From: Schlegelella_A sp038231215
GTDB taxonomy: Bacteria; Pseudomonadota; Gammaproteobacteria; Burkholderiales; Burkholderiaceae_C
Direction of reading: 5' to 3'
DNA: 64,000 nucleotides
NCBI GenBank assembly: GCA_038231215.1
Contig: JBBRLS010000005.1
Location: forward strand, 1 to 64,000
Position numbers and translations under genes: made by a program
Shown: piece by piece, positions 32,335 through 42,067 of the stretch
Position numbering within the stretch: position 1 is the first letter of the stretch
Layout of the letters: each line of letters opens with the position of its first letter
The notes under the pieces: generated by a model
Database searches by the model: none
Told to the model about the DNA's origin: nothing
The model's input: only the letters and a program-made list of their open reading frames with translations

Positions 32335-33468
32335 ATGGCGACCGACCCGACAGGACTTCTTCCCTTGAGCTACGGCGGCTCGGGCGTCGACTACCACGTC
32401 ATCGATCCGCTCAAGGTCGCGGCGCAGCGCGCCGCCGCCTCCACCGGCGCCTGGCTCGACGGGCACGGCTTCTCCGAAGTCGAGTCGTCGCGCGGCGAAT
32501 CGGCCTATGTCGTCGACGTCGGCCCGTTCTACCTGGCCAGCATCGTCGAGTGCCTGGGCTCGAAGGCGATGGTCGCCGACGCCATGCGTGCGCTGACCGG
32601 CAAGACCTTCTACGCCTCGATCGCGCAGGACACGATCGCCATGGCGGTCAACGATCTCATCACCGTCGGCGCCACGCCGCTCGTCGTGCAGGCCTACTGG
32701 GCCGCCGGCGGCAGCGACTGGTTCGCCGACGCGGCCCGCGCTCAGGCGCTGGTCGAGGGCTGGAAGCGCGCCTGCGACTACTGCAAGGTGGCCTGGGGCG
32801 GCGGCGAGACGCCGGCCCTGGCGGGCATCGTCGAGGCGGGCCGCATCGACCTGGCGGCTTCGTGCACCGGCATCGTCAGCCCGAAGGAGCGGCTCTCGCT
32901 GGGCGCCCACCTGACACCAGGCGACGCCATCGTGCTGCTCGCCTCGAGCGGCATCCACGCCAACGGCATCAGCCTGGCGCGCGACCTGGCCTCGCGCCTG
33001 CCGCAGGGCTACCTCACGCCGCTCACCGCGAGCGCGGTGCCGATCAGCTTCGGCGATGCCTTGCTCGAGCCGACGGTGCTCTATTCGCCGATCACCGAGG
33101 CGCTGTTCAAGGCCGGCATCCGGCCGCACTACGCGGCCAACATCACGGGCCACGGCTGGCGCAAGCTCATGCGGCACCGCTCTTCGTTCACGTACCGGAT
33201 CCATACGGTACCCGACGTGCCGCCGGTGCTCAAATTCATCCAGGCCGAAGCCCTGCTCTCCGACCGCGACGCCTACGGCACCTTCAACATGGGCGCAGGC
33301 TTCGCCCTCTTCGTCGCCGCCGAAGACGCGGAGCGAACGGCTGCCGTCTCGCGCAAGGCAGGCATCGACGCATGGGTCGCGGGCCGTGTCGAGTCCGGCG
33401 ACAAGCGACTGCTTATCGAGCCGCTCGGACTCAAATACGACGGCAACGATTTGGGCGTTCGCGCGTAG
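32335..33468 (+). CDS. AIR synthase-related protein (PurM-like)
   Basis: A 377-aa protein with the two-domain fold of AIR synthase. Motifs include YGGSGVDYHVIDPLK at the N-terminus, AQDTIAMAVNDLITVGATPL (matching the PurM VAMCVNDLLVQGAEPL), GGGETPALAGIV and LASSGIHANGISLAR, which line the ATP site. Sequence and length depart from biosynthetic PurM, which begins with a different phosphate loop, so it may be an alternative or accessory enzyme of purine synthesis or act on another substrate. It starts at 32335 and is divergent from dnaX with about 70 bases between starts. It is followed by ffs. Confidence 0.75.
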   Translation: MATDPTGLLPLSYGGSGVDYHVIDPLKVAAQRAAASTGAWLDGHGFSEVESSRGESAYVVDVGPFYLASIVECLGSKAMVADAMRALTGKTFYASIAQDTIAMAVNDLITVGATPLVVQAYWAAGGSDWFADAARAQALVEGWKRACDYCKVAWGGGETPALAGIVEAGRIDLAASCTGIVSPKERLSLGAHLTPGDAIVLLASSGIHANGISLARDLASRLPQGYLTPLTASAVPISFGDALLEPTVLYSPITEALFKAGIRPHYAANITGHGWRKLMRHRSSFTYRIHTVPDVPPVLKFIQAEALLSDRDAYGTFNMGAGFALFVAAEDAERTAAVSRKAGIDAWVAGRVESGDKRLLIEPLGLKYDGNDLGVRA

Positions 33469-33486
33469 GGGCAACAGGGCAGCCTC

Positions 33487-33492
33487 TAGAAT
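33487..33492 (+). promoter_or_regulatory. -10 element (TAGAAT) for the SRP RNA
   Basis: TAGAAT at 33487-33492 lies directly before the SRP RNA and would start transcription at about 33497. It fits the CTAGAAT pattern seen before other genes of this window. No strong -35 is visible. Confidence 0.5.
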
Positions 33493-33493
33493 G

Positions 33494-33599
33494 GGTGCCG
33501 ACGGGCCTCCCCGCATGGAAGCGCGGCCAACCGGGTCAGGTCGGGAACGAAGCAGCCCCAACCGTTGTGACCAGTGCCGGGGTCAGGCTCGTCACCTTT
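33494..33599 (+). ncRNA. ffs: 4.5S signal recognition particle RNA
   Basis: The core GGTCAGGTCGGGAACGAAGC followed by AGCC is the conserved Ffh-binding domain of bacterial SRP RNA (E. coli GGTCAGGTCCGGAAGGAAGC). The flanks form the expected single long hairpin: GGTGCCGACGGGCCT near the 5' end pairs with AGGCTCGTCACC at the 3' end, with a few bulges. A short T-run follows at 33597-33599. The RNA is of the short bacterial type, about 103-106 nt. The end positions are approximate. Confidence 0.92.
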
Positions 33600-35481
33600 A
33601 CGTCGCCGCTGGTGTACTCGCGTCGACCTTTGCCGCGACGGCCTCGTCAGTGCCAGGCGCCGCTGCTTCTGCTTCCTCTTCCTCTTCCTTCGCACCCTGC
33701 TCTGTCGGGTCGGCGCTGCCCTTGCGCAGCACGTCGCGCGCTTCCTGCAAGGCCTCGGCAAGCGCCCGCGTGTTGATGCGAAGCACCCTTGCATAGCGTT
33801 GCGCGACGTTGCCGAGCGCCGCGGAGACCTTGTTCGCCGGCAGGTGGCTGACGATGTCGACCGCTTCGTTCGCTGCGCTGGCGACGAGACGCAACAGGTC
33901 GGCGTCGCCATCGGGTTTTCGGACCGGCGCATCGACCGGCAAGCGGCGAATCATGTGCAGGATCTCGTCGCCGAGGCCCCATTGGCGCGCCACCGCGCTG
34001 CCGAACGATTCGACGTCGACGCCCAGCACGGCGAAGCCGGCGGCCGCCTCGTCGAGGCCGGGCTGTTCGTGGGCGTCGCCCGCGCCCGAGGGCGCGGCCT
34101 GCATGAGCTGCTGGATCTGCTCGGCCTCGTCGGTGAAGTGATAGCGCAGCATGAGCCGGCCGAGGTTCTGCATGGCGGCGATGAGGTACACGACCTCGCC
34201 GTCGTAGCCGGCCGGACGCAGCGCTTGCGCGGTGTGGCCAGCGAGCCGAACGCGGTCGATCGCCGCGAGCAGCGCCTTGGCCCCGACCTCGTCGAGCGGC
34301 CCCGGCCAGGCGCGCAGGTTGTTCGCCGCCTGGCGCACGCCGTTGACGCCGATCAGCGCGACGGCGCGACGCAGCGTCAGCACCGGTCCGTTGCCGGCGA
34401 TCTGCGTGCCTTGCACCTGCGCGGTGTTCAAGGTGCGCAGCAGTTCGAGCGACAGCGCAAGGTCGGGCAGCAGGTGACGCGCGATCTCGTCGGTACGCTG
34501 GCTCTCGATGCCGGTGACGCGCTGTACGCGACTGGCCAAGCCGGGCAAGGCGGGAAGATGACCGACGGTACGCAGCCGGTCCAGCAGCAAGGCGACCGGG
34601 CCCCCGTCGTCTTCAGAGACGGCCTCGCGCCAGCCATTCAGCGCGCCGAGAAAGGTCCGCGCGTTGCGGTAGCGCAGCCGCTCCTGACCGGCGGTGCTGC
34701 GGTTGACGATCGCGCGCAGTGCTTCCGGAACCGGATGCGGCGTGGTCCAGGGCAGGCGCACGAACTCGCGACCGCGCGGCGCCATCCGGTCGATCACCCG
34801 GCCGGTGTCTGCAACTCCGAGGGCCGTCTCGCCGGCGAGCAAACGATGCAGGATGACGCCGCAGGCCAGCACGTCGCGCTCGGCGGCGACGCGTTGCGCA
34901 CGCAGCGCCGAAGGGTCGAGCGGCATGGCGCGGTCGTTGCCGCGCGACCGTCCGGGCACCGATTGCGGCGCGGCGTCGTAGGCGGCGCCGAGCGCCATGG
35001 CCGAGGCCTGACCCCGCTCGTTGATCAGGATGGCGTGAAATTGCGGATCGAGATGGGCGACGCCCGCATCGTGCGCAAAGGCGAGGCCGCGCAGCACGCC
35101 CTCGACCCAGATCGCGGCGTCGTCGATCGGCGCACGCGCGTGCTCGGCAAGCCACTCTTCGAGCGTGACGCCGGCGCGCCGGTCGACCGCCACGTAAGGC
35201 CATTGCTCGTGGGTGCCGCATTCGAGCACGCGGGCCAGGCCGGGATGGTCGAGTCGCGCGGCGCGGCGCACCGTGACGAGCCAATCGGCGATCGCCGCGG
35301 CGCCGGCCGGAGCGACGCGCGGCATGGTCAGCATCACGTCGGCACCGACACGCGTGTCGTGCGCCAGCCAGACCATAGTCGCCTCGCTCTTGCCGAGCAG
35401 GCGGCGCAGCTCGAAGCGACCGAACGCGCGCGCCGGCGTCGGCGACGCAGGAACGGTGGCGTGGGCAGCGGCGGGCAGCAT
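33598..35481 (-). CDS. Degenerate serine/threonine kinase-like domain fused to an HDOD domain
   Basis: A 627-aa protein. Residues about 20-285 have a protein kinase shape (FELRRLLGKSEATMVWLAHD, then a glycine-loop region, and AHLDPQFHAILINERGQ in place of the HRDxKxxN catalytic loop). The catalytic Asp is kept, but the ATP-anchoring Lys is not evident and no DFG motif is seen, so it is probably a pseudokinase. Residues about 300-530 carry an HDOD domain (LPALPGLASRVQRVTGIESQ and ALSLELLRTLNTAQ), linked to signalling and stress control. The C-terminus is acidic and Ala-rich. Its stop codon directly abuts the convergent SRP RNA gene. Confidence 0.85.
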   Translation of the reverse strand: MLPAAAHATVPASPTPARAFGRFELRRLLGKSEATMVWLAHDTRVGADVMLTMPRVAPAGAAAIADWLVTVRRAARLDHPGLARVLECGTHEQWPYVAVDRRAGVTLEEWLAEHARAPIDDAAIWVEGVLRGLAFAHDAGVAHLDPQFHAILINERGQASAMALGAAYDAAPQSVPGRSRGNDRAMPLDPSALRAQRVAAERDVLACGVILHRLLAGETALGVADTGRVIDRMAPRGREFVRLPWTTPHPVPEALRAIVNRSTAGQERLRYRNARTFLGALNGWREAVSEDDGGPVALLLDRLRTVGHLPALPGLASRVQRVTGIESQRTDEIARHLLPDLALSLELLRTLNTAQVQGTQIAGNGPVLTLRRAVALIGVNGVRQAANNLRAWPGPLDEVGAKALLAAIDRVRLAGHTAQALRPAGYDGEVVYLIAAMQNLGRLMLRYHFTDEAEQIQQLMQAAPSGAGDAHEQPGLDEAAAGFAVLGVDVESFGSAVARQWGLGDEILHMIRRLPVDAPVRKPDGDADLLRLVASAANEAVDIVSHLPANKVSAALGNVAQRYARVLRINTRALAEALQEARDVLRKGSADPTEQGAKEEEEEAEAAAPGTDEAVAAKVDASTPAAT

Positions 35482-35572
35482 CGTGACAAAACGAAGTTAC
35501 CCGATTGGAACGCGCGGGCGTGCCGGCGAAACGCCGATCAAGCCCCGGTTCGTCTACTTTCTCTCGCCGGGC

Positions 35573-38500
35573 TCAGTCGATCTCGACGACGCGTCCGTCT
35601 CCGGCGATGAAAGCGCAGCGCACGGCATCGCCCGGTTGCGCAGCGCGAACGGCGTCGCGGTAGCCCAGCAGTTGCTCGCGGTACGGCGCCAAGGCCTCCG
35701 GCGCGTGACGAAGTTTGTAATCGAGCACCCACCAGACGTCGCCCTCGCCTTCTTCGAGATGCACGAGGCGGTCGATGCGGCGCACTTCGCCTTCGACGGC
35801 GACGGCCACCTCGTTGCCGCTCCAGCGGATCTGCGGGCCGGCGAAGAATCGCGCGGCCTCGGGGCGATCGAGGATGACCCGTGCATGGCGCAGCACGGGC
35901 GCCGCGTCGACGGCGAATTCGCGCGCCGCGGCATTCGCCAACTCCGCGAGCGGCGTGACGGCGCCAGGTTGCGCCCACCACTCGAGCACGCGATGCACGG
36001 CACGACCGAGCGGAGCGGCGGCCGCGTCCCAGGCTTCGTCTGCGCTCTTTGCCGCGGCAACCTCGTCAGGCAGGTCCGGATCGGCGAAGGACAAGGCGAG
36101 TTGCCCGACGTTCGCCCTCACGAGCGATGTCGCCACGGTCGCGGCGGTCGGCGTTCCTGGCTGCGACAGCGGGGCCGCCGAAACACGCGGCGCGAGCCGC
36201 GGCAACTCCTTCAGACCGGCGGCGCGCGCCCTGGGCGACGCCGGCGTGGCGATCGCGCATGGCACGACGATGGTTCGTGCGAAAGGGTCGACGCGCTGCC
36301 ACCACGACGGCCGCGCCGCCGCCTTGAACGGCTCGGTCGCGCTGAAGACGAGGCGGCGGCGGGCCCGCGTCATCGCGACGTAGAGCGCGTTCAGCTCCTC
36401 GCGCTCGCGTGCCCGCCCCTCGCCGGCGAGAAGCTCGCGCAAGGACGGCGGACAGCGCGACTCCGAATACACGAAGGCGCAGCGCAACGGGCGCTCGGCC
36501 TCGACCGGCCACTCGATCAGGAGCGTCGTCAACTCGGTCGACGGCGGCTCCGGGTCCGCGTCGGCGACGAAGACGGTGTCCGCCTCGAGGCCCTTGGCAC
36601 CATGCACGGTGAGCAGCGGCACGGCATCGGCACGGACCGGCGGTGCGCTCTTGACCGCACGGCGCTTCAGGGCGCGCACGAAGCCGTAGGGCGTGGCGTA
36701 GCGGCCGCCGTCGAGCAGCAGGGCCTGGGCGAGGACCGCGTCGATGGCGTCGAGCGCCAGGGCGCACTGCTCCGCCGGAACGACCGCGACCGTGCGTTCG
36801 CGCAACTCCCCCTCGTGGACGATGCGGTCGAGCAGGTCGTGCGGCGGCAGGCCGGCGGCCGCGCCGCGCCAGCGCTGCAAGAGGTCGCGGGCGCGCGCCA
36901 GCGCCGGGCCCGGTCGCGCCATCGCCGCCAGGGCGCGCCACCAGTCGCCGTCGCCGGCCGCCTGCGCCGCCGCCGAAAGCGCGAGCAGGTCGGCGTCGCT
37001 GGCACCGAAAAGAGGGCAGCGAAGGGCCCGGGCCAGCGAGAGTCGGTGCGTCGGCGAGACGATGGCGTCGAGCACTGCGATCAGGTCCTGCGCTTCGGCG
37101 GTCGAAGCGAGCGTCGTGTCCTCGACCGCCGAATGGGCGATCTGCTCGCGCTCGAGCGCGGCGGCAACCAGGCGCAGTGTCTCGCGTTTGCGGCAGAGGA
37201 CGAAGACCTCGCTCGGCATCGCGCCGCCGGCCAAGGTCGCGGCGACCGCTCGCGCAACCGCTGCCGCCTCGTGCTCGCGCAGCACGACCTCGGGCTCGAG
37301 GCGCGGCGTCGTCAAGGTGTCGCGCCAGACCGGCACGACCTTGGGGTCGGGACGCTCCGCGCGGCGATCGCGGGGATGGCGCGGCAGCTTCTCGACCGCG
37401 CTCGCGGGATCGGGCGGCACCTCGGTCGTGTGCGCGCGAAAGCCGGCGAAGTCGCCGTCCGCGACGGCCTGGCCGAACGCGCCGTTGATCGCTGCGATCA
37501 CCTCGGGCGTGTTGCGCCGGGTGTGATCGCAGGCGAGCGCACTGCCGCCCAGCCCGTCGCGGATGAAGGCGGCGGCAGCCGCGAAGACGCGCGGCTCAGC
37601 GCCGCGGAAGCGGTAGATGCTCTGCTTCGGGTCGCCAACCAGGAACACGCCCGGCGGTGCCCGGCCGCTCGCGCCACCGCCGGCGCCGGCATAGCCCGCC
37701 AGCCAGCCCTGCAAGGCATGCCACTGCAGAGGGCTGGTGTCCTGGAACTCGTCGATGAGGACGTGGCGGACGCGCGTGTCGAGCCGCTCCTGGACCCACC
37801 CGGCGAGCTCGTCGTCGCGCAGCACGGCGAGCGCGACGCGCTCGAGGTCGGCCATGTCGGCGTAGCCGCGCGATCGCTTGTAGTCGGCGAGCGCGGCGAG
37901 CAGGGCGCGCCCGAGCCGGACCATGCGCCCGTGCTCGATGTGCGCGTCTTCCTGGTCGACCTGCTGGCCCAGCACGCCGAGCGCCTGCTGGGTGTCGGCG
38001 AGCCCTGCGAGCGCCTTGCTCAGGACGCGCGGAGAATCGGCCTGCGTGAAGAGCGCGCGCCACGCCGCATCGAATAGCCCGCGCGCTTCGCCCGATGCGA
38101 GCGCGTCGGCAAGGCTGGCCGCCGTCTCCTGCTGCGTCCGCGCACCGCGGCCGAGCAGGTCGCCGACGTGGCGCAGGCGCGCTTGCCAGAAGACGTCGAG
38201 CACCGCGTCGACCGGATGCGCGAAGCGCGCCACCTCCGGCCAGACCGTCGCCGCCGATTCGACGCTGGTGTCGAGCACGCCGGCCTCGTCGGCCAGCTCG
38301 AACTCGATGCGCCGCCACCAGGTGGCATCGAGCCAGCGGCGCAGCTGCGTGCGACCGCGCCGCGCCGTCATCGACGCATAGTCGGCGCGCAACCCGGCAT
38401 CGCGCAGCACGGCGGCATGAAAGGCGCGCATCACCGCCGGGCGATGGTCGTCGAGGTCCTCGATCAGATCCATCTCCGGCGCGAGGCCGAGCCGGTCGAG

Positions 38501-38947
38501 CAGGACCAGCGGCGCGGCGCGCAACAGCTGCGAGAACCAGGCGTGAAAGGTGCGAATCTCGATCGGCCGCTCCGCGGCCAGGACGCGCTCGTAGAGCGCG
38601 CCGAGCGCCGGCGCCTGCGCCTCGGCGCGCGCCGGCGCGACGCCACGCTGCACGAGCGCCTGGACCCGCTGCGCGTGCGAAGAGCGCGGCGTCGAGAACG
38701 CGGCCAGCCATCCGCTCAGGCGCTGTCGCATCTCGCCGGCAGCGGCGCGCGTGAAAGTGATGGCGAGGATGTCGTGCGGCGCGGCGCCGTCGAGCAGCGC
38801 CCGAAGCATGCGCGAGACCAGCATCCAGGTCTTGCCCGAGCCGGCGCAGGCCTCGACCGCGCAGCTGCGCGCCGGATCGCAGGCGATCGCATAGAACGCC
38901 TCGCGGCTCGCCGGCGCATCATCGATGCGAAAGGCCGGTGCGCTCAT
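35573..38947 (-). CDS. addA: UvrD/AddA-type helicase-nuclease
   Basis: A 1124-aa superfamily 1A helicase. Walker A is EACAGSGKTW, near residues 33-42. The following motifs are visible: AITFTRAAAGEM (Ia), LIDEFQDTSPLQW (II), VGDPKQSIYRFRGAEP (III), and LLTVHGAKGLEADTVF with YVAMTRARRRLVFS (V/VI). The C-terminal segment ends in a RecB/PD-(D/E)XK nuclease with WVLDYKLRHAPE and YREQLLGYRDAV. With the partner gene it forms an AddAB-like double-strand break resection enzyme in place of RecBCD. ATG overlaps the partner's stop (ATGA). The start is the ATG at 38947, although the frame is open further upstream. Confidence 0.9.
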   Translation of the reverse strand: MSAPAFRIDDAPASREAFYAIACDPARSCAVEACAGSGKTWMLVSRMLRALLDGAAPHDILAITFTRAAAGEMRQRLSGWLAAFSTPRSSHAQRVQALVQRGVAPARAEAQAPALGALYERVLAAERPIEIRTFHAWFSQLLRAAPLVLLDRLGLAPEMDLIEDLDDHRPAVMRAFHAAVLRDAGLRADYASMTARRGRTQLRRWLDATWWRRIEFELADEAGVLDTSVESAATVWPEVARFAHPVDAVLDVFWQARLRHVGDLLGRGARTQQETAASLADALASGEARGLFDAAWRALFTQADSPRVLSKALAGLADTQQALGVLGQQVDQEDAHIEHGRMVRLGRALLAALADYKRSRGYADMADLERVALAVLRDDELAGWVQERLDTRVRHVLIDEFQDTSPLQWHALQGWLAGYAGAGGGASGRAPPGVFLVGDPKQSIYRFRGAEPRVFAAAAAFIRDGLGGSALACDHTRRNTPEVIAAINGAFGQAVADGDFAGFRAHTTEVPPDPASAVEKLPRHPRDRRAERPDPKVVPVWRDTLTTPRLEPEVVLREHEAAAVARAVAATLAGGAMPSEVFVLCRKRETLRLVAAALEREQIAHSAVEDTTLASTAEAQDLIAVLDAIVSPTHRLSLARALRCPLFGASDADLLALSAAAQAAGDGDWWRALAAMARPGPALARARDLLQRWRGAAAGLPPHDLLDRIVHEGELRERTVAVVPAEQCALALDAIDAVLAQALLLDGGRYATPYGFVRALKRRAVKSAPPVRADAVPLLTVHGAKGLEADTVFVADADPEPPSTELTTLLIEWPVEAERPLRCAFVYSESRCPPSLRELLAGEGRAREREELNALYVAMTRARRRLVFSATEPFKAAARPSWWQRVDPFARTIVVPCAIATPASPRARAAGLKELPRLAPRVSAAPLSQPGTPTAATVATSLVRANVGQLALSFADPDLPDEVAAAKSADEAWDAAAAPLGRAVHRVLEWWAQPGAVTPLAELANAAAREFAVDAAPVLRHARVILDRPEAARFFAGPQIRWSGNEVAVAVEGEVRRIDRLVHLEEGEGDVWWVLDYKLRHAPEALAPYREQLLGYRDAVRAAQPGDAVRCAFIAGDGRVVEID

Positions 38948-41610
38948 GCGGTCGGCGCTTCCGTGGCGGTCGCCTCGCTCGCTTCCCGCGTCCAGTGATC
39001 GCGGCGGCACAGGCCGCGTGCGTCGCAGTATTCGCACACCGAGCCCTCGCCGAGCGGCGGCAGCGGCGCGCCTTCGCGCAGGCGCCGCAGGTCCATGGCG
39101 ACGCCCTGCACCAGCGCCTCGGCGCTGGCGGCGACGTCGGCATGCTCGTGCGTCTCGAGTCCCTTGGTCGCGTCGAGCGCGAGGTAGAAGGCGCGCAGCG
39201 GCAGACCGCTCTCCGCGCCGACCAGCGCCGCGTAGAAGGCGAGCTGGGTGTCCTCGAAGCGGTCGAGCACGTCCTTCTTGAGCTGGCTCGAGCTGCCGGT
39301 CTTGTAGTCGATGAGCTCGAGGCGCCGACCCTGGTCGACCGTGTCGATGCGGTCGACACGGCCATGCAGCTCGACGCCGCCGAGGGCCTCGGGCGCGGCG
39401 CGCAGGTCGATCTCGCCGCGCGACCAGGCCGCGCCGCCGGCCTCGCGCTCGTGCAGCCAGGCGACGTAGCGCGGCACCAGCACTTCGAACGATGCGCTGA
39501 AGGGCAGGAAGGACGCTTCGTCGAGCCCCTGCGCCTCGCGGCTCGCGGCAGCGATGGCGCGCAGCCGCACCGCGTCCGCGGCGATGCCCCCGCCCGGCTC
39601 GCGGTCGAGATGGAACTGGTGCAGAACGTCGTGCAGCCATTTGCCGTAGTCGCGCTTCTCGACCTCGGGGTCGAGCTCGTCGACGGCGCGCAGGCCGAGC
39701 ACGCTCTGCGCGAAGAAGCGATACGGACAGTCGCGCAAGGCCTCGAAGGTGCTCGCCGAAAGGCGCCGCGGCAGGCGATCCGGCGGCACCGTCGGCGCGC
39801 CGGGTGCGATCGGCGTCGGCACGACCTCGCGCTCGCGGCGGGGATCGACGCCGTCGACGATCGCTTCGCCGCGCTCGGCGAGCGCGAGGCGGAGCCGCTC
39901 GACGAAGACGCTGTCGCCGAGCGGCTCGGCGCCGTCGGCGCGGCGGCGCAGCAGGGTCACACGCGGCAAGCGCAGCAGCTGGGCGAAGGCGAGAAGTTCG
40001 CCCTGGCGCGCCGCGGCGCCGTCGGCCAGGCCGAGCGCCTGCTGCGCGGTATGCGGCAGCAGCGAGTCGGTGCTCGCCGCCGCGCCGAGTCGTCGCTCGT
40101 CGGCACCGGGCAGCACCGCGGCCGCGAACGGTCGCAGCATGGCGCGCGCCAGCGGCGTGATCACGACCTCGGCGGCGAGCGGCTCCGCGTCGCCGCCGAG
40201 GGGATCGGGCGGCAGGAAAGTCTCGCGTTCGAGCAGGTCATCGACCCAGCGCGTGAACTCGGCGAGCGCCATCGGCTCGAGGTCGGCCGTCAGCTGCGCG
40301 CGCCGCGCCGGCTCGAGCGCGGGATCGAGACCGAGCGCGGCCAGCGCCTGCCGGCCCGCGGCATCGTCGCGCAGGCCCGCAAGCGCCCCGCTGCGGTCGA
40401 GCGCGATGCCGAGCGCGTCGATCCAGTCGACGAGCGATCGGCGCGGCAGCCGCGCGAACTCGGCGAGGATCGCCACCGCCTCGTCGCGCAGCGCCGCGGC
40501 GCCAACCTCGAGCGCGAGCCGCCCCAGGCCGCGCGCATCGGCGACCTGCGCCTTGCGTGCGGCGGCCTCGAGCGCCTCGAGCGCAGCACCCCGGCGCGTC
40601 GCCAGCGGCGCCGACTTCAGCCAGTCGAGCCAGGCGTCGGCACCGGCATCGCCGCGCGCTGCGAGCAAGGTCGCCATCACGGCGGCACCGGCACGCGTCG
40701 TCGCCAGCTTCCATCCGGTCTCGTCGCGCAGCACGACCGCGCTGCGTTCGAGCAGGGCCCGAATGCGGCGAACCAGGACACGGTCCTGGGCGATCAGCGC
40801 GACCGGTGTCTCGCCGCGCTCGACGTGCGCCAGCACCACGGCCGCCGCGGTCGCCGCCTCGTCCTCGAACCCGTCGCAGACGTGCAGCGCCGGCGGTCCG
40901 CCCGCTGGCGGCTCGCGGAACGGCGCCTCGGCCGAAGCATCCGTGTCGATGCGCAGGACCGGCACCTCGGCGTCGGCGAGCAAGGCACGCGACAGCGGAT
41001 CGACGCCGCCGGCATCGAGCGCGATCCACGCCGACGGGCGGACCGCGAACAGGCGATCGGTATCGAAGGCACCGGAGCGCGCCGCCCATTCGAGCGCGAC
41101 CTGGGCGAGCAGGCGTTCGCGGCTGCCCGGGCCGCCGGGCGGACGCAACGCCTCGCGGGCGGCCCCCCACCACGCGTCGCGCTCCGGCGGCGCGACCGCG
41201 GCGGCCGCGGCGAGCATCTGCTGCGCCGTCGTGACAACGCGTGCCGCACCCTGGGCGAAACCGCGCGGATCGCGCCGCGCCCACTCGGCCAGTCCTGACT
41301 GGCGCGACAAGGTCTGCATCGCCAGCAAGGTGTCGTGGGCGATGCCCCAGCCAAGCTCGCCCGAGCCGCGAACGATCGGCGGCCCGAGCGATGCGGCGAG
41401 CGTGCGCGTCGTCTCGACGCGCGGCATCCAGCCGCCGGACGCTGCGAAGGCGTGCCGCGCCGGCGCGAGTAGCTGGACGAAGGGCACGAGCACGACAATG
41501 TCGCGCAGGGCGAGCTCGTGCTCGCCCGCCCAATTGCGGACCTGGCACGCAACCGCGGCCCATGGGTCGTTGTCGGGCGCAGCGGGGGTCGAGCGAGCTA
41601 TCGTCGCCAT
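38944..41610 (-). CDS. addB: AddB-like helicase-family nuclease with Fe-S cluster motif
   Basis: An 888-aa protein. The N-terminal 560 residues resemble a degenerate helicase without a clear Walker A. From about residue 630 a PD-(D/E)XK nuclease appears, with SASTFEALRDCPYRFF, RVDRIDTVDQGRRLELIDYK and QLAFYAAL. The cluster Cys of CPYRFF plus CEYCDARGLCRRDHW near the C-terminus is the iron-sulfur signature of the AddB family. It precedes and overlaps addA. No other recBCD-type gene lies in the window. The length is somewhat short for Bacillus AddB but usual for the proteobacterial type. Confidence 0.87.
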   Translation of the reverse strand: MATIARSTPAAPDNDPWAAVACQVRNWAGEHELALRDIVVLVPFVQLLAPARHAFAASGGWMPRVETTRTLAASLGPPIVRGSGELGWGIAHDTLLAMQTLSRQSGLAEWARRDPRGFAQGAARVVTTAQQMLAAAAAVAPPERDAWWGAAREALRPPGGPGSRERLLAQVALEWAARSGAFDTDRLFAVRPSAWIALDAGGVDPLSRALLADAEVPVLRIDTDASAEAPFREPPAGGPPALHVCDGFEDEAATAAAVVLAHVERGETPVALIAQDRVLVRRIRALLERSAVVLRDETGWKLATTRAGAAVMATLLAARGDAGADAWLDWLKSAPLATRRGAALEALEAAARKAQVADARGLGRLALEVGAAALRDEAVAILAEFARLPRRSLVDWIDALGIALDRSGALAGLRDDAAGRQALAALGLDPALEPARRAQLTADLEPMALAEFTRWVDDLLERETFLPPDPLGGDAEPLAAEVVITPLARAMLRPFAAAVLPGADERRLGAAASTDSLLPHTAQQALGLADGAAARQGELLAFAQLLRLPRVTLLRRRADGAEPLGDSVFVERLRLALAERGEAIVDGVDPRREREVVPTPIAPGAPTVPPDRLPRRLSASTFEALRDCPYRFFAQSVLGLRAVDELDPEVEKRDYGKWLHDVLHQFHLDREPGGGIAADAVRLRAIAAASREAQGLDEASFLPFSASFEVLVPRYVAWLHEREAGGAAWSRGEIDLRAAPEALGGVELHGRVDRIDTVDQGRRLELIDYKTGSSSQLKKDVLDRFEDTQLAFYAALVGAESGLPLRAFYLALDATKGLETHEHADVAASAEALVQGVAMDLRRLREGAPLPPLGEGSVCEYCDARGLCRRDHWTREASEATATEAPTA

Positions 41611-41736
41611 AAGAAGAGGAAGCGTTCCGCGCCGGGAAGCGGCGAGGCTTTATGTCAAAATCATTGTGCACTTCGAAGCGAGCCTTGCAGTCGCCGCTTC
41701 GATCTCCATCTCGAGTGCAGGCACGAGGATTCAATC

Positions 41737-42066
41737 ATGAGCAGCGAGCTGATCACCCACACGTCCGACGCATCGTTCAACAGCGATGTCATCGAGTCCG
41801 ACACGCCCGTGCTGGTCGACTACTGGGCCGAATGGTGCGGCCCCTGCAAGATGATCGCGCCGATCCTCGACGAAGTCTCCAAGACCTACGATGGCAAGCT
41901 GCGCGTCGCGAAGATGAACGTCGACGAAAACCGCGACGTCCCGGCAAAGTACGGCATTCGCGGCATTCCGACCCTGATGTTGTTCAAGGACGGCCAGCTC
42001 GCCGCAACGAAGGTCGGTGCCCTGTCCAAGGCGCAATTGACGGCATTCATCGACAGTCACCTATAA
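41737..42066 (+). CDS. trxA: Thioredoxin 1
   Basis: A 109-aa thiol-disulfide oxidoreductase with the active site WCGPCK (Cys34 and Cys37) and the cis-Pro in GIRGIPTLMLFKDG. It supplies electrons to ribonucleotide reductase and other cytosolic targets. Length and sequence are canonical. The start is the ATG after CACGAGGATTCAATC. It lies directly ahead of rho, and the rho promoter overlaps its end. Confidence 0.98.
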   Translation: MSSELITHTSDASFNSDVIESDTPVLVDYWAEWCGPCKMIAPILDEVSKTYDGKLRVAKMNVDENRDVPAKYGIRGIPTLMLFKDGQLAATKVGALSKAQLTAFIDSHL

Positions 42067-42067
42067 T
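42037..42067 (+). promoter_or_regulatory. Strong sigma-70 promoter of rho inside the 3' end of trxA
   Basis: TTGACG (42037-42042) and a perfect TATAAT (42062-42067) are separated by 19 bases. The -10 box overlaps the trxA stop codon. Transcription would begin near 42074, leaving a leader of about 240 bases before the rho ATG. Confidence 0.75.

Noticed and set aside
35213..41298. Long plus-strand open frames opposite addA and addB
   Set aside because: They are low-complexity Arg/Ala/Asp-rich frames opposite clear helicase and nuclease motifs.
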